Positions 26,621 through 34,820 of a stretch of 48,942 bases of DNA are shown here, piece after piece (positions within the stretch are counted from its first letter, which is position 1; the number at the start of each line of letters is the position of its first letter). The stretch spans positions 1-48,942 of the forward strand of contig NZ_JADYTS010000013.1 of NCBI RefSeq assembly GCF_021531355.1, in the 5' to 3' direction. The notes under the pieces are model-generated. The model was not told where the DNA came from and ran no database searches. It saw only the letters and a list, made by a program, of their open reading frames with translations. The DNA is from Leyella stercorea (lineage in GTDB: Bacteria; Bacteroidota; Bacteroidia; Bacteroidales; Bacteroidaceae). Position numbers and translations under genes: made by a program.

Positions 26621-28141
26621 TTAGAAGTTGATGTCCAGTCCTACACCAAACACATTGTTGTTACGAGTGAAGTCGGCAGAGTAGTTGTTCTTCTGTGTCT
26701 TCATTGTGTCGTAGAATGTGTGGAAGTAGGCTACTTGCAGATCCATCTTCTTTGAGAGGTGGACTACGCCACCTACACCTACCGAGTTAGAGCTAACCAC
26801 GAACGACTTGTCGTCCATGTAGTCGTCGGTCATGCCGTAGCTTGTGCGCTGCCAGCCTGTGCTTACGGTGAACTTCTTGTTGATATCGTACTCTACACCT
26901 GCGCTGTACTCGAATGTACCACGGTCGAGCTTCTCCTGACGGTTGTTGTAAGAAGTGGCGTGCTTGTCGTCAAACCAGTGGAAACCTACGTTGATGCGCA
27001 AGTCGTCGATTGGCTTGTAGCCTACACCTACAGTGAGAAGAGCAGGAATGTCGCCCTCAATCTTCTTGCCGTCCTCGTATTCGCCAATTGCTTCGCCAAG
27101 CTCGGCGTTGAACTGCTTCTTAAGCATAGTAGTTGCTCCCTGCACATTTTGATTGCTAAGGATAGCATCGGCAGCTGCCTCAGGCACGCCACCAGCGAGG
27201 TATGCGTTGCGCAAGTTGCCATCGAGGTTACCGATTGAAGGAGTCTGGTTTACCGACTTGTTCTTAAGACGCATACGAGTCTTGAACTCATACTTGGCCG
27301 AGAAGTTCCAGCGATCAGTCTTAAAGTCTACGCCAATCATAGGAGTGAATCCGAGACCGGTCTGGTCGCAGCTGAGCTCGATGTCAGCAGCATTGGTCTT
27401 GGTGGGGTCGAGCACCTGATAGAGGGGCATGTTGCCTACCTTGATGTCGCGTACATATCCGTAGTAGTTGCACAATGCATATACGGTACGCACACCGCCA
27501 TATACTGCGAAGTTTTCATTCACCTTATAAGCAGCACCTATCGAGATGCCGTAGTAGTACTGACGGCCGTGCATATAGCTGTCATAGGTGTACTTGCCGT
27601 CTTTACCGAACTTGCTTGAGAATACGGCAGGAACGCCATACTGGGCTGCAACGCCGTCAACAACCTGTGCCAACTTGCATGCTCCCATTGCAGTCTCGCT
27701 CACAATCTTCTCGAACGAACCGAGTCCGTTGTCGAAAGTACACTTTCCACCGCCACCGGCAAGCGCCAGGTTAGCCTGGAACGACCAGCGTCCTTTGTTG
27801 TAAGCATATTGGAGTGAGGGAATGACGGGGGCGAAAGCCTTACCCTTGAATGTACGTGGAGTGATAGGATTGTTCACGTTGTTGGTGAACAACTTGTAGT
27901 CGTTCTTGATAGAACGGTCCTGATAAGCCAACTGCCAGTTGAGCGAGAGGTGATGACCCTGACCCAAAAACGCAACGCCAGCTGGGTTGAAATAAACGCC
28001 ATCAATGCCGATTGACGCCTCACGGCTCATCATACGGTTGAAAGCTATGTTCTGATTGGTGTTTGTAAGTAGTCCTCCTGCAAACGAAAAGCTGCTTGAG
28101 GCAATCGCTGCTGTCAAGCAAACTGTCTTGATTTTGTTCAT
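26621..28141 (-). CDS. FadL/OMPP1/TodX-type outer membrane transporter
   Basis: A 506-residue outer-membrane protein. A signal peptide (to FSFAGG) is followed by the FadL-like hatch start with NQNIAFNRMMSREASIGIDG and the conserved VYFNPAG near residue 50. A 14-strand-type barrel ends in NNVFGVGLDINF with the terminal Phe required for barrel assembly. The family moves long-chain fatty acids or other hydrophobic compounds across the outer membrane; the substrate here is unknown. It has its own -7 box (28173-28180) and terminator, so it is monocistronic. Confidence 0.88.
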   Translation of the reverse strand: MNKIKTVCLTAAIASSSFSFAGGLLTNTNQNIAFNRMMSREASIGIDGVYFNPAGVAFLGQGHHLSLNWQLAYQDRSIKNDYKLFTNNVNNPITPRTFKGKAFAPVIPSLQYAYNKGRWSFQANLALAGGGGKCTFDNGLGSFEKIVSETAMGACKLAQVVDGVAAQYGVPAVFSSKFGKDGKYTYDSYMHGRQYYYGISIGAAYKVNENFAVYGGVRTVYALCNYYGYVRDIKVGNMPLYQVLDPTKTNAADIELSCDQTGLGFTPMIGVDFKTDRWNFSAKYEFKTRMRLKNKSVNQTPSIGNLDGNLRNAYLAGGVPEAAADAILSNQNVQGATTMLKKQFNAELGEAIGEYEDGKKIEGDIPALLTVGVGYKPIDDLRINVGFHWFDDKHATSYNNRQEKLDRGTFEYSAGVEYDINKKFTVSTGWQRTSYGMTDDYMDDKSFVVSSNSVGVGGVVHLSKKMDLQVAYFHTFYDTMKTQKNNYSADFTRNNNVFGVGLDINF

Positions 28142-28172
28142 CTTAATTTAATTACCTTTAAAATATTGGTTG

Positions 28173-28180
28173 CAAAGGTA
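28173..28180 (-). promoter_or_regulatory. -7 promoter element for the FadL-type gene
   Basis: TACCTTTG on the minus strand, 32 bp before the ATG, with a TTTTG about 24 bp further upstream as a possible, slightly distant -33 box. Confidence 0.6.
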
Positions 28181-28246
28181 ATCAGATTGTTCTATTCTTC
28201 CGTACAAAAGAACAGTTATTTAATGTCTATTAACAGAAAAAGCATA

Positions 28247-28282
28247 AAACCTTGCACAAACAAAAGGTTTTGTGCAAGGTTT
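28247..28282. other. 14-bp hairpin between divergent genes
   Basis: AAACCTTGCACAAA (28247-28260) and TTTGTGCAAGGTTT (28269-28282) form a perfect 14-bp stem with an 8-nt loop. It lies between the divergent porin and purL genes, so it terminates neither. A smaller AACGG/CCGTT hairpin follows near 28311-28326. Otherwise the 332-bp gap holds only the two promoter elements. Confidence 0.5.
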
Positions 28283-28425
28283 AGGGCTTAATTTATTGTC
28301 CATAATAGGAACGGCGGACTCCCGTTGCGACGTAAATATCATTATTCCCCTAAACAAACAATGATAATAATGCAAAGAAAAAAAATAAATAATAATAAAT
28401 CGGTAGGCTTTCGATTAAAAAGTAG

Positions 28426-28433
28426 TAACTTTG
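28426..28433 (+). promoter_or_regulatory. -7 promoter element for purL
   Basis: TAACTTTG is a perfect TAnnTTTG, 41 bp upstream of the purL ATG. No standard -33 TTTG and no purine riboswitch was recognised. Confidence 0.55.
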
Positions 28434-28473
28434 CAAACGATAGAATTCAAATCAAAACACATATACAAGCAGT

Positions 28474-31400
28474 ATGATTTTATTTTTCATGACTCCAAGC
28501 AAGAGCGTGATCGCTACAGAAGTGGATCACCAGCTCTCACAAGATGAGATCAATGAACTGTGTTGGCTTTACGGCGGTGCTACACTCATAGAGGGTGAGA
28601 CTGTCGAGGGCTTCTTCGTGGGCCCACGCCGCGAAATGATTACTCCATGGAGTACGAATGCCGTAGAGATAACTCAGAATATGAGCCTCCACGGCATTTC
28701 GCGTATAGAGGAGTATTTCCCCGTCGACTCGAAAGATGCCGACCACGACCCTATGCTTCAGCGCATGTATGAGGGCCTGAACCAGGACATCTTCACTGTC
28801 AACCACCAGCCTGAGCCTATCAAGCGCGTGGATAACATCGAGGAATACAACGAGCAGGAGGGTCTGGCTCTGTCGGCTGAGGAGATTGAATATCTCCATA
28901 AGATAGAGAAGGAATTGGGCCGTCCGCTTACCGACTCGGAAATATTCGGTTTCGCACAGATCAACTCTGAGCATTGCCGCCACAAGATTTTCGGCGGAAC
29001 ATTCATCATCGACGGCAAGGAAATGGAGTCGTCGCTGTTTGCAATGATCAAGCAGACCACTAAGGAGAACCCCAACAAGATTCTCTCTGCTTATAAGGAT
29101 AATGTGGCTTTCGCACAGGGTCCGGTTGTAGAGCAGTTCGCTCCGAAGGACCAGTCGACAAGCGACTACTTCCAGGTGAAGGACATCGAGAGCGTTATCT
29201 CGCTCAAGGCTGAGACTCACAACTTCCCTACTACCGTAGAGCCGTTTAACGGTGCAGCTACAGGTACGGGCGGTGAGATACGCGACCGTATGGGCGGTGG
29301 CGTAGGTTCATGGCCTATTGCCGGTACAGCTGTGTACATGACATCTTATCCGCGACTCAAGGACGACGACAACCTGACACGCGACTGGGAGGACATCATG
29401 CCCGTTCGCAAGTGGCTTTATCAGACTCCTGAGCAGATTCTTATCAAGGCTTCGAACGGAGCAAGCGACTTCGGCAACAAGTTCGGACAACCTCTCATCA
29501 CCGGTTCGTTGCTCACTTTCGAGCATCAGGAGGGCAATGAGAAGTATGCTTACGACAAGGTTATCATGCTTGCCGGCGGTGTAGGCTACGGCACAAAGCG
29601 CGACTGCCTGAAGAAGGAGCCGCAGAAGGGCAACAAGGTTGTCGTTGTTGGTGGCGACAACTACCGCATCGGTCTCGGTGGCGGTTCTGTATCGTCGGTT
29701 GATACCGGCCGTTACAGCAACGGTATTGAGCTGAACGCCGTTCAGCGTGCCAACCCTGAGATGCAGAAGCGTGCCTACAACCTCGTTCGCGCATTGTGCG
29801 AGGAGGACGTAAACCCTGTAGTAAGTATCCACGACCACGGTTCGGCTGGTCACCTCAACTGTCTCTCGGAGCTCGTAGAGGAGTGTGGTGGCGAGATAGA
29901 CATGACCAAACTGCCTATCGGCGACAAGACTCTCTCGGCTAAGGAAATAATCGCCAACGAGAGCCAGGAGCGTATGGGCTTGCTCATCGACGAGAAGCAC
30001 ATCGACCACGTACGCCGTATTGCTGAGCGCGAGCGTGCTCCGCTGTATGTAGTAGGCGAAACCACTGGCGACGCACACTTCTCATTCAAGCAGGGCGACG
30101 GCGTGAAGCCGTTCGACCTGGACGTTGCCCAGATGTTCGGTCACTCACCTAAGACCATCATGCGCGACGAAACTGTAGAGCGTCACTACAAGGATGCCGA
30201 GTATACTCACGAGGAGACTTCGGAGAACGGCAAGGACGACGTTCTCGACAAATACGTAAGCCGCGTACTGCAGCTTGAGGCTGTGGCATGTAAGGATTGG
30301 TTGACCAACAAGGTAGACCGTTCGGTAACGGGTAAGATTGCACGTCAGCAGTGTCAGGGTCAGATTCAGCTGCCTCTCTCAGACTGTGGCGTTGTAGCTC
30401 TCGACTACCGTGGCAAGAAGGGTATCGCTACCGCTCTCGGTCATGCACCGCAGGCTGGTCTGGCTTCACCTGAGGCTGGTTCGGTTCTCTCTGTAGCCGA
30501 AGCTCTGACCAATATCGTTTGGGCTCCTCTCGCCGACGGCATGAACAGCCTTTCGCTTTCAGCCAACTGGATGTGGCCATGCCGCTCGCAGAAGGGCGAG
30601 GACGCTCGTCTGTACAGCGCCGTTCAGGCACTGAGCGAGTTCTGTCTGGCTCTGAAGGTTAACGTTCCGACTGGTAAGGACTCGCTGTCAATGAGCCAGC
30701 AGTATCCTAACGGCGAGAAGATCATCTCTCCGGGTACCGTTATCGTGAGCGCCGGTGGCGAGGTTTCTGACATCCGCAAGGTTGTTTCGCCTGTATTGGT
30801 TAACGACAAGAACTCTTCACTCTATCATATCGACTTCTCGTTCGACGAGCAGCGTCTTGGCGGTAGTGCCTTCGCTCAGAGCCTCGGCTTCGTAGGCGAC
30901 GACGTTCCGACCGTAAAGAATCCGGAATACTTTGCCGACTGCTTCAACGCAGTTCAGGACATGATCGAGAAGGGTTGGATTATGGCAGGTCACGACATCT
31001 CTGCCGGCGGTCTTATCACAACATTGCTCGAGATGTGCTTCGCCAACACTGAGGGCGGTATGCACATCAACCTGCACAGCCTCGCTGGCAACGACATCAT
31101 CAAGATGCTCCTTGCCGAGAACCCGGGCGTTGTAATCCAGGTTTCAGACAAGTACAAGGAGGAGTTCAAGGACTACATGGAGGAGAACGGTATCGGCTAC
31201 GCAAAGATCGGCTACCCCACTCCGTCGGAGCGCACCATCGTTATCAAGAAGGACGAGTATACTCACACCTTCGACATCGACGCTCTGCGCGACACATGGT
31301 ACAAGACTTCTTACCTGCTCGACCGCGACCAGAGCTTCAACGGTTGTGCTGCAAAGCGCCGCGACAACTACAAGAAGCAGCCTGTTGAGATGAAGTTCCA

Positions 31401-32214
31401 CGACTCGTTCAAGGGCTCGCTCGAAAGCTACGGCATCTCTGCCGACCGTCGCACAGCGTCGGGTATCAAGGCTGCCATCATCCGTGAGAAGGGTACCAAC
31501 GGCGAGCGCGAGATGGCATACTCACTCTATCTTGCAGGCTTCGACGTGAAGGACGTAATGATGACCGACCTCATCACCGGCCGCGAAACTCTCGAGGATG
31601 TCAACATGATCGTATTCTGTGGTGGCTTCTCTAACTCTGACGTTCTTGGTTCGGCTAAGGGTTGGGCTGGTGCATTCCTCTTCAATCCGAAGGCTAAGGA
31701 GGCTCTTGACAAGTTCTATGCACGCAAGGACACTCTGTCATTGGGTATCTGCAACGGCTGCCAGCTTATGGTTGAGCTCAACCTTATCAATCCGGAGCAC
31801 GAGCACCGCACACGCATGCTGCACAACAACTCACACAAGTTTGAGAGCACATTCCTCGGCTTGGAGATTCCGCAGAACAACAGCGTGATGTTCTCATCGC
31901 TCAGCGGCGACAAGCTCGGCATCTGGGTGGCTCACGGCGAGGGCAAGTTCTCATTGCCTGAGGCTGAGGACAAGTACAACGTTGTGGCTCGCTACAACTA
32001 CGCTGAGTATCCGGGCAACCCGAACGGATCAGACTACAACGTAGCCGGTATCTGTTCAGCCGACGGCCGTCACTTGGCTATGATGCCCCACTTGGAGCGC
32101 GCCATCTTCCCATGGCAGAACGCTTGGTATCCTGCCGAGCGTCGTCATGACGACGTTACACCTTGGATTGAGGCATTCGTCAATGCACGCAAGTGGATTG
32201 AAAACAATAAGTAA
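28474..32214 (+). CDS. purL: Phosphoribosylformylglycinamidine synthase
   Basis: A 1246-residue single-chain PurL, which converts FGAR, glutamine and ATP to FGAM in purine synthesis. The N-terminal domain and linker (1-220) include NSEHCRHKIF. The two AIR-synthase-like halves follow with KAETHNFPTTVEPFNGAATG and DGVKPFDLD. The C-terminal glutamine amidotransferase has its nucleophile Cys1093 in GICNGCQLM and the later VAHGEGKF. Length fits the large Gammaproteobacteria/Bacteroidetes type rather than the small PurSLQ complex. Strong codon bias creates long open frames on other strands that I discount. It is followed by the 225-bp repeat element. Confidence 0.96.
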   Translation: MILFFMTPSKSVIATEVDHQLSQDEINELCWLYGGATLIEGETVEGFFVGPRREMITPWSTNAVEITQNMSLHGISRIEEYFPVDSKDADHDPMLQRMYEGLNQDIFTVNHQPEPIKRVDNIEEYNEQEGLALSAEEIEYLHKIEKELGRPLTDSEIFGFAQINSEHCRHKIFGGTFIIDGKEMESSLFAMIKQTTKENPNKILSAYKDNVAFAQGPVVEQFAPKDQSTSDYFQVKDIESVISLKAETHNFPTTVEPFNGAATGTGGEIRDRMGGGVGSWPIAGTAVYMTSYPRLKDDDNLTRDWEDIMPVRKWLYQTPEQILIKASNGASDFGNKFGQPLITGSLLTFEHQEGNEKYAYDKVIMLAGGVGYGTKRDCLKKEPQKGNKVVVVGGDNYRIGLGGGSVSSVDTGRYSNGIELNAVQRANPEMQKRAYNLVRALCEEDVNPVVSIHDHGSAGHLNCLSELVEECGGEIDMTKLPIGDKTLSAKEIIANESQERMGLLIDEKHIDHVRRIAERERAPLYVVGETTGDAHFSFKQGDGVKPFDLDVAQMFGHSPKTIMRDETVERHYKDAEYTHEETSENGKDDVLDKYVSRVLQLEAVACKDWLTNKVDRSVTGKIARQQCQGQIQLPLSDCGVVALDYRGKKGIATALGHAPQAGLASPEAGSVLSVAEALTNIVWAPLADGMNSLSLSANWMWPCRSQKGEDARLYSAVQALSEFCLALKVNVPTGKDSLSMSQQYPNGEKIISPGTVIVSAGGEVSDIRKVVSPVLVNDKNSSLYHIDFSFDEQRLGGSAFAQSLGFVGDDVPTVKNPEYFADCFNAVQDMIEKGWIMAGHDISAGGLITTLLEMCFANTEGGMHINLHSLAGNDIIKMLLAENPGVVIQVSDKYKEEFKDYMEENGIGYAKIGYPTPSERTIVIKKDEYTHTFDIDALRDTWYKTSYLLDRDQSFNGCAAKRRDNYKKQPVEMKFHDSFKGSLESYGISADRRTASGIKAAIIREKGTNGEREMAYSLYLAGFDVKDVMMTDLITGRETLEDVNMIVFCGGFSNSDVLGSAKGWAGAFLFNPKAKEALDKFYARKDTLSLGICNGCQLMVELNLINPEHEHRTRMLHNNSHKFESTFLGLEIPQNNSVMFSSLSGDKLGIWVAHGEGKFSLPEAEDKYNVVARYNYAEYPGNPNGSDYNVAGICSADGRHLAMMPHLERAIFPWQNAWYPAERRHDDVTPWIEAFVNARKWIENNK

Positions 32215-32224
32215 TAGATAAAAA

Positions 32225-32449
32225 AAGCCCCACTCCCAACCTCTCCCCAGTAGGGAGAGGAGGTGTGTCAAAATAGAAGTTAGCGGAAGTTTGGGCTTTG
32301 CCCGTAGTTAACAGAAGTTAGCGGACATATGTATAGATTGCTGAAAACAAAGCATTTGTCTGTTAACTTCCATTCATCGTAGATGGATTAACTTCTTCTT
32401 AAATTCCTATAACTCCCATTTTGACACTTCCTCGTTGGGAGTGGGGCTT
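32225..32449. repeat. 225-bp element with 16-bp terminal inverted repeats
   Basis: AAGCCCCACTCCCAAC (32225-32240) is the exact reverse complement of 32434-32449. Inside, TGTCAAAAT and ATTTTGACA form a second inverted pair, and AGAAGTTAGCGGA occurs twice. It holds no gene. It looks like a non-autonomous, MITE-like element that may also serve as the purL terminator. No target-site duplication was recognised. Confidence 0.6.
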
Positions 32450-32469
32450 ATTGTTTATGGTATGGTTTT

Positions 32470-33006
32470 ATGTACATTAATTTATTCCGTATCTTTCTTA
32501 AAATAGGATTTTTCACTCTTGGTGGCGGTTATGCTATGATTCCACAGATAGAATCGGAGATAGTAGACCGTCATAAATGGATGGATCGCAAGGATTTTCT
32601 CGACCTTATAGCCGTGGCACAGACGTGTCCAGGAGCTTTGGCGGTGAACATGAGCGTGTATATAGGATACAAGCTGCGCAAGATGGGAGGTGCCATCTGC
32701 GCCACACTCGGCGTAGCACTGCCGTCGTTCGTGATAATATTGCTCATAGCCATGTTCTTCCATCAGTTCCAGGACAACGAAGTGGTACGCTCCGTATTCA
32801 ACGGCATACGCCCGGCTGTAGTGGCATTGATATGCGCACCGGTGTTCAGCATGGGTCGTGCTGCCCGCATCTCATGGATAAACTGCTGGATTCCTATAGC
32901 CTGCGCATTGCTTATATGGTTGCTTGAAGTGAATCCTATCTTCGTTCTTACCGCAGCAGGAATGTGCGGATATTTGTATGGACTATTAATAAAACCAACC
33001 GAATGA
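32470..33006 (+). CDS. Chromate-transporter-family protein, first subunit
   Basis: A 178-residue short-chain CHR (ChrA half) protein. The CHR motifs are present: FFTLGGGYAMIPQIESEIV (13-31) and CPGALAVNMSVYIGYK. Several hydrophobic segments follow. Short-chain members work as pairs of homologous half-proteins in opposite orientation; the second half overlaps by ATGA. Long-chain homologues export chromate; for paired short proteins in anaerobes the natural substrate is uncertain. Start at ATG 32470, 20 bp after the repeat element. Confidence 0.88.
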   Translation: MYINLFRIFLKIGFFTLGGGYAMIPQIESEIVDRHKWMDRKDFLDLIAVAQTCPGALAVNMSVYIGYKLRKMGGAICATLGVALPSFVIILLIAMFFHQFQDNEVVRSVFNGIRPAVVALICAPVFSMGRAARISWINCWIPIACALLIWLLEVNPIFVLTAAGMCGYLYGLLIKPTE

Positions 33007-33578
33007 TATTTCTGAAACTCTTTTACACCTTCTTCAAAATCGGTCTGTTCGGATTTGGAGGTGGCTACGGAATGCTGTCGCTCATTCAGAGCGAGACGGT
33101 GACACACAACGCGTGGATGACATCGGCTGAATTTGCCAACATTGTGGCAATAAGCCAGATGACCCCAGGCCCCATCGGCATCAACGCCGCTACCTATTGC
33201 GGCTACACAGCTGTACATAATGCCGCCATGGGCGAAACAATGGCTGTGCTGGGAAGCGCCACTGCCACACTGGCACTGGTATTGCCGTCGTTCATACTGA
33301 TGATTCTGATTTGTCGTCTGTTCATGAAATACATGAACTCAATGGTGGTGCAAAACGTGATGTCGGGTCTGCGCCCGGCTGTAGTGGGGCTTATTGCCGC
33401 CGCCGCGTTGCTGTTAATGAACAGCGAAAATTTCTCGGCACCGTCAATAAACCCCTGGTATTTCGGCATCAGCCTTTATATTTTCACAGCTACACTCATT
33501 GGTACAATGGCGCTAAAAATCAACCCTATACGAATGATATGCTGGGCGGCGTTTGCCGGACTGATGCTGCTTTACTAA
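33003..33578 (+). CDS. Chromate-transporter-family protein, second subunit
   Basis: A 191-residue second CHR half. FFKIGLFGFGGGYGMLSLIQ and TPGPIGINAATYCGY mirror the motifs of the first subunit, and several membrane helices follow. The start ATG at 33003 overlaps the preceding stop (ATGA), the classic sign of translational coupling; a longer in-frame start at 32964 would overlap the upstream gene by 43 bp and is not favoured. Together the two should form one heteromeric transporter. Confidence 0.88.
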   Translation: MIFLKLFYTFFKIGLFGFGGGYGMLSLIQSETVTHNAWMTSAEFANIVAISQMTPGPIGINAATYCGYTAVHNAAMGETMAVLGSATATLALVLPSFILMILICRLFMKYMNSMVVQNVMSGLRPAVVGLIAAAALLLMNSENFSAPSINPWYFGISLYIFTATLIGTMALKINPIRMICWAAFAGLMLLY

Positions 33579-33656
33579 TTGAGAATTGAGAGTTGAAAGT
33601 TATGATTACCATTGATAATTATAGTTTTGAAATATAATCAACTATACATATCATAA

Positions 33657-33750
33657 CTCTCAACTTTCAACTCTCAATTCTCAACTATATTTCTCTCAAC
33701 TTTCAACTCTCAATTCTCGACTATATTTCTCTCAATTCTCAACTTTCAAC
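33657..33750. repeat. 36-bp tandem repeat
   Basis: Two contiguous 36-bp copies (33657-33692 and 33693-33728) differ by one base, and a partial third follows to 33750. The unit is built of CTCTCAACTTTCAACTCTC-type steps. A related inverted copy lies at 33580-33606. Units abut directly with no spacers. Confidence 0.75.
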
Positions 33751-34796
33751 TAATATTCCGCTTCATTGGCCAAATGCCAAGTCGTAAGATAAGAAGCGCG
33801 TGTTATGTCCGTAAGCTTCGGATAGTTTATGGTCGACGCTTCGTCCGATGGCTGGTTGTAATGAGGCTGTCCGCCTGTGTGATACCACACGATTGGCACT
33901 CCCTTAAGATGGAACGACTGCTGGTCGCTGCCGCCAACGGGATTCTCCCAAGCACGATAGTCGGGTTCGAAAGTGCTGAACTGATATTTATTGACGTCGT
34001 TCTTGAGCCACTCGCCCAGTTTGGGATGAGCCGCAGTGAAGAAGTACATCAGATACTTGCTGCTTGTACCGCTGCCCACCATGTCGAAGTTGAGATAGCC
34101 CTTCACCTTCGACATTTCACTGAAATGGTCGGTGAAGTATTGCGAACCGAGCAATCCAAACTCCTCGCCGTCCCAGAAAGCAAACACAACAGTACGTTCG
34201 GGCTGTGCTCCACTCGCTACAAAGGCTTTCATAATCTGCAACACGGCAGCCACGCCCGAAGCATTGTCATCGGCTCCATTGTATATCTTGTCGCCAGCGA
34301 CGTCGTTGTACACGCCCTCATGGTCGAGATGTGCGCCCACCACAACATATTCGTCAGTCTTCTTGCCGGGCAACACAGCGAGCACATTGCTAAGCGCCAT
34401 CGACTGATATACACCTTTCTTAATCTTGGCTATAGAGTCGGCATTGACATAGAAACGCACGCCGCGCTTGAGCTTCTGCACAGCGCAAGCCTCAAACGGC
34501 TGCTCGTACGAATCGCCCAACAGAGGCTTCAGTCCTGCCTGACGTATCTGCGAGATAATGTACTGCTTGGCTATACGCGAACCACGTTCGCCTGCACGTC
34601 GACCCTCAAGCAGGTCGTCGGCGAGGAAATACACGTGAGCACGTGCAGCATCCTCGGTGATAGAGCGCATACCGGCTTCAATCTGAGCCGTGAGATTCTT
34701 GTTCGCTTTTGCCGCATTCTTCTTTGCAGCAAAGGCATTAGTAGTCATGGCTGCCATAACGACAGCCGATGACATGATAACAGTTCTGATGTTCAT
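33750..34796 (-). CDS. M28-family zinc peptidase, secreted
   Basis: A 348-residue protein with a signal peptide (AAMTTNAFA). The M28 metal ligands are all visible: VVVGAHLDH (His, Asp), NGADDNASG (Asp), FAFWDGEEFGLLG (catalytic and metal Glu), NFDMVG (Asp) and HTGGQPHYNQPSD (His). M28 members remove N-terminal residues from peptides or, in a related branch, cyclise glutaminyl peptides; the AHLDH and GEEFG context favours an aminopeptidase. It lies 24 bp after the hexosaminidase gene and is probably cotranscribed. Its stop abuts the tandem repeat. Confidence 0.87.
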   Translation of the reverse strand: MNIRTVIMSSAVVMAAMTTNAFAAKKNAAKANKNLTAQIEAGMRSITEDAARAHVYFLADDLLEGRRAGERGSRIAKQYIISQIRQAGLKPLLGDSYEQPFEACAVQKLKRGVRFYVNADSIAKIKKGVYQSMALSNVLAVLPGKKTDEYVVVGAHLDHEGVYNDVAGDKIYNGADDNASGVAAVLQIMKAFVASGAQPERTVVFAFWDGEEFGLLGSQYFTDHFSEMSKVKGYLNFDMVGSGTSSKYLMYFFTAAHPKLGEWLKNDVNKYQFSTFEPDYRAWENPVGGSDQQSFHLKGVPIVWYHTGGQPHYNQPSDEASTINYPKLTDITRASYLTTWHLANEAEY

Positions 34797-34820
34797 CCTG
34801 ATTATTAGCGTTTTGTTTGA

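Noticed and set aside
28142..28473. Purine riboswitch upstream of purL
   Set aside because: The hairpins present lack the three-way-junction consensus; the 14-bp stem lies upstream of the likely transcription start.
33657..33750. CRISPR array
   Set aside because: The 36-bp copies are contiguous, without unique spacers, and no cas genes are nearby.
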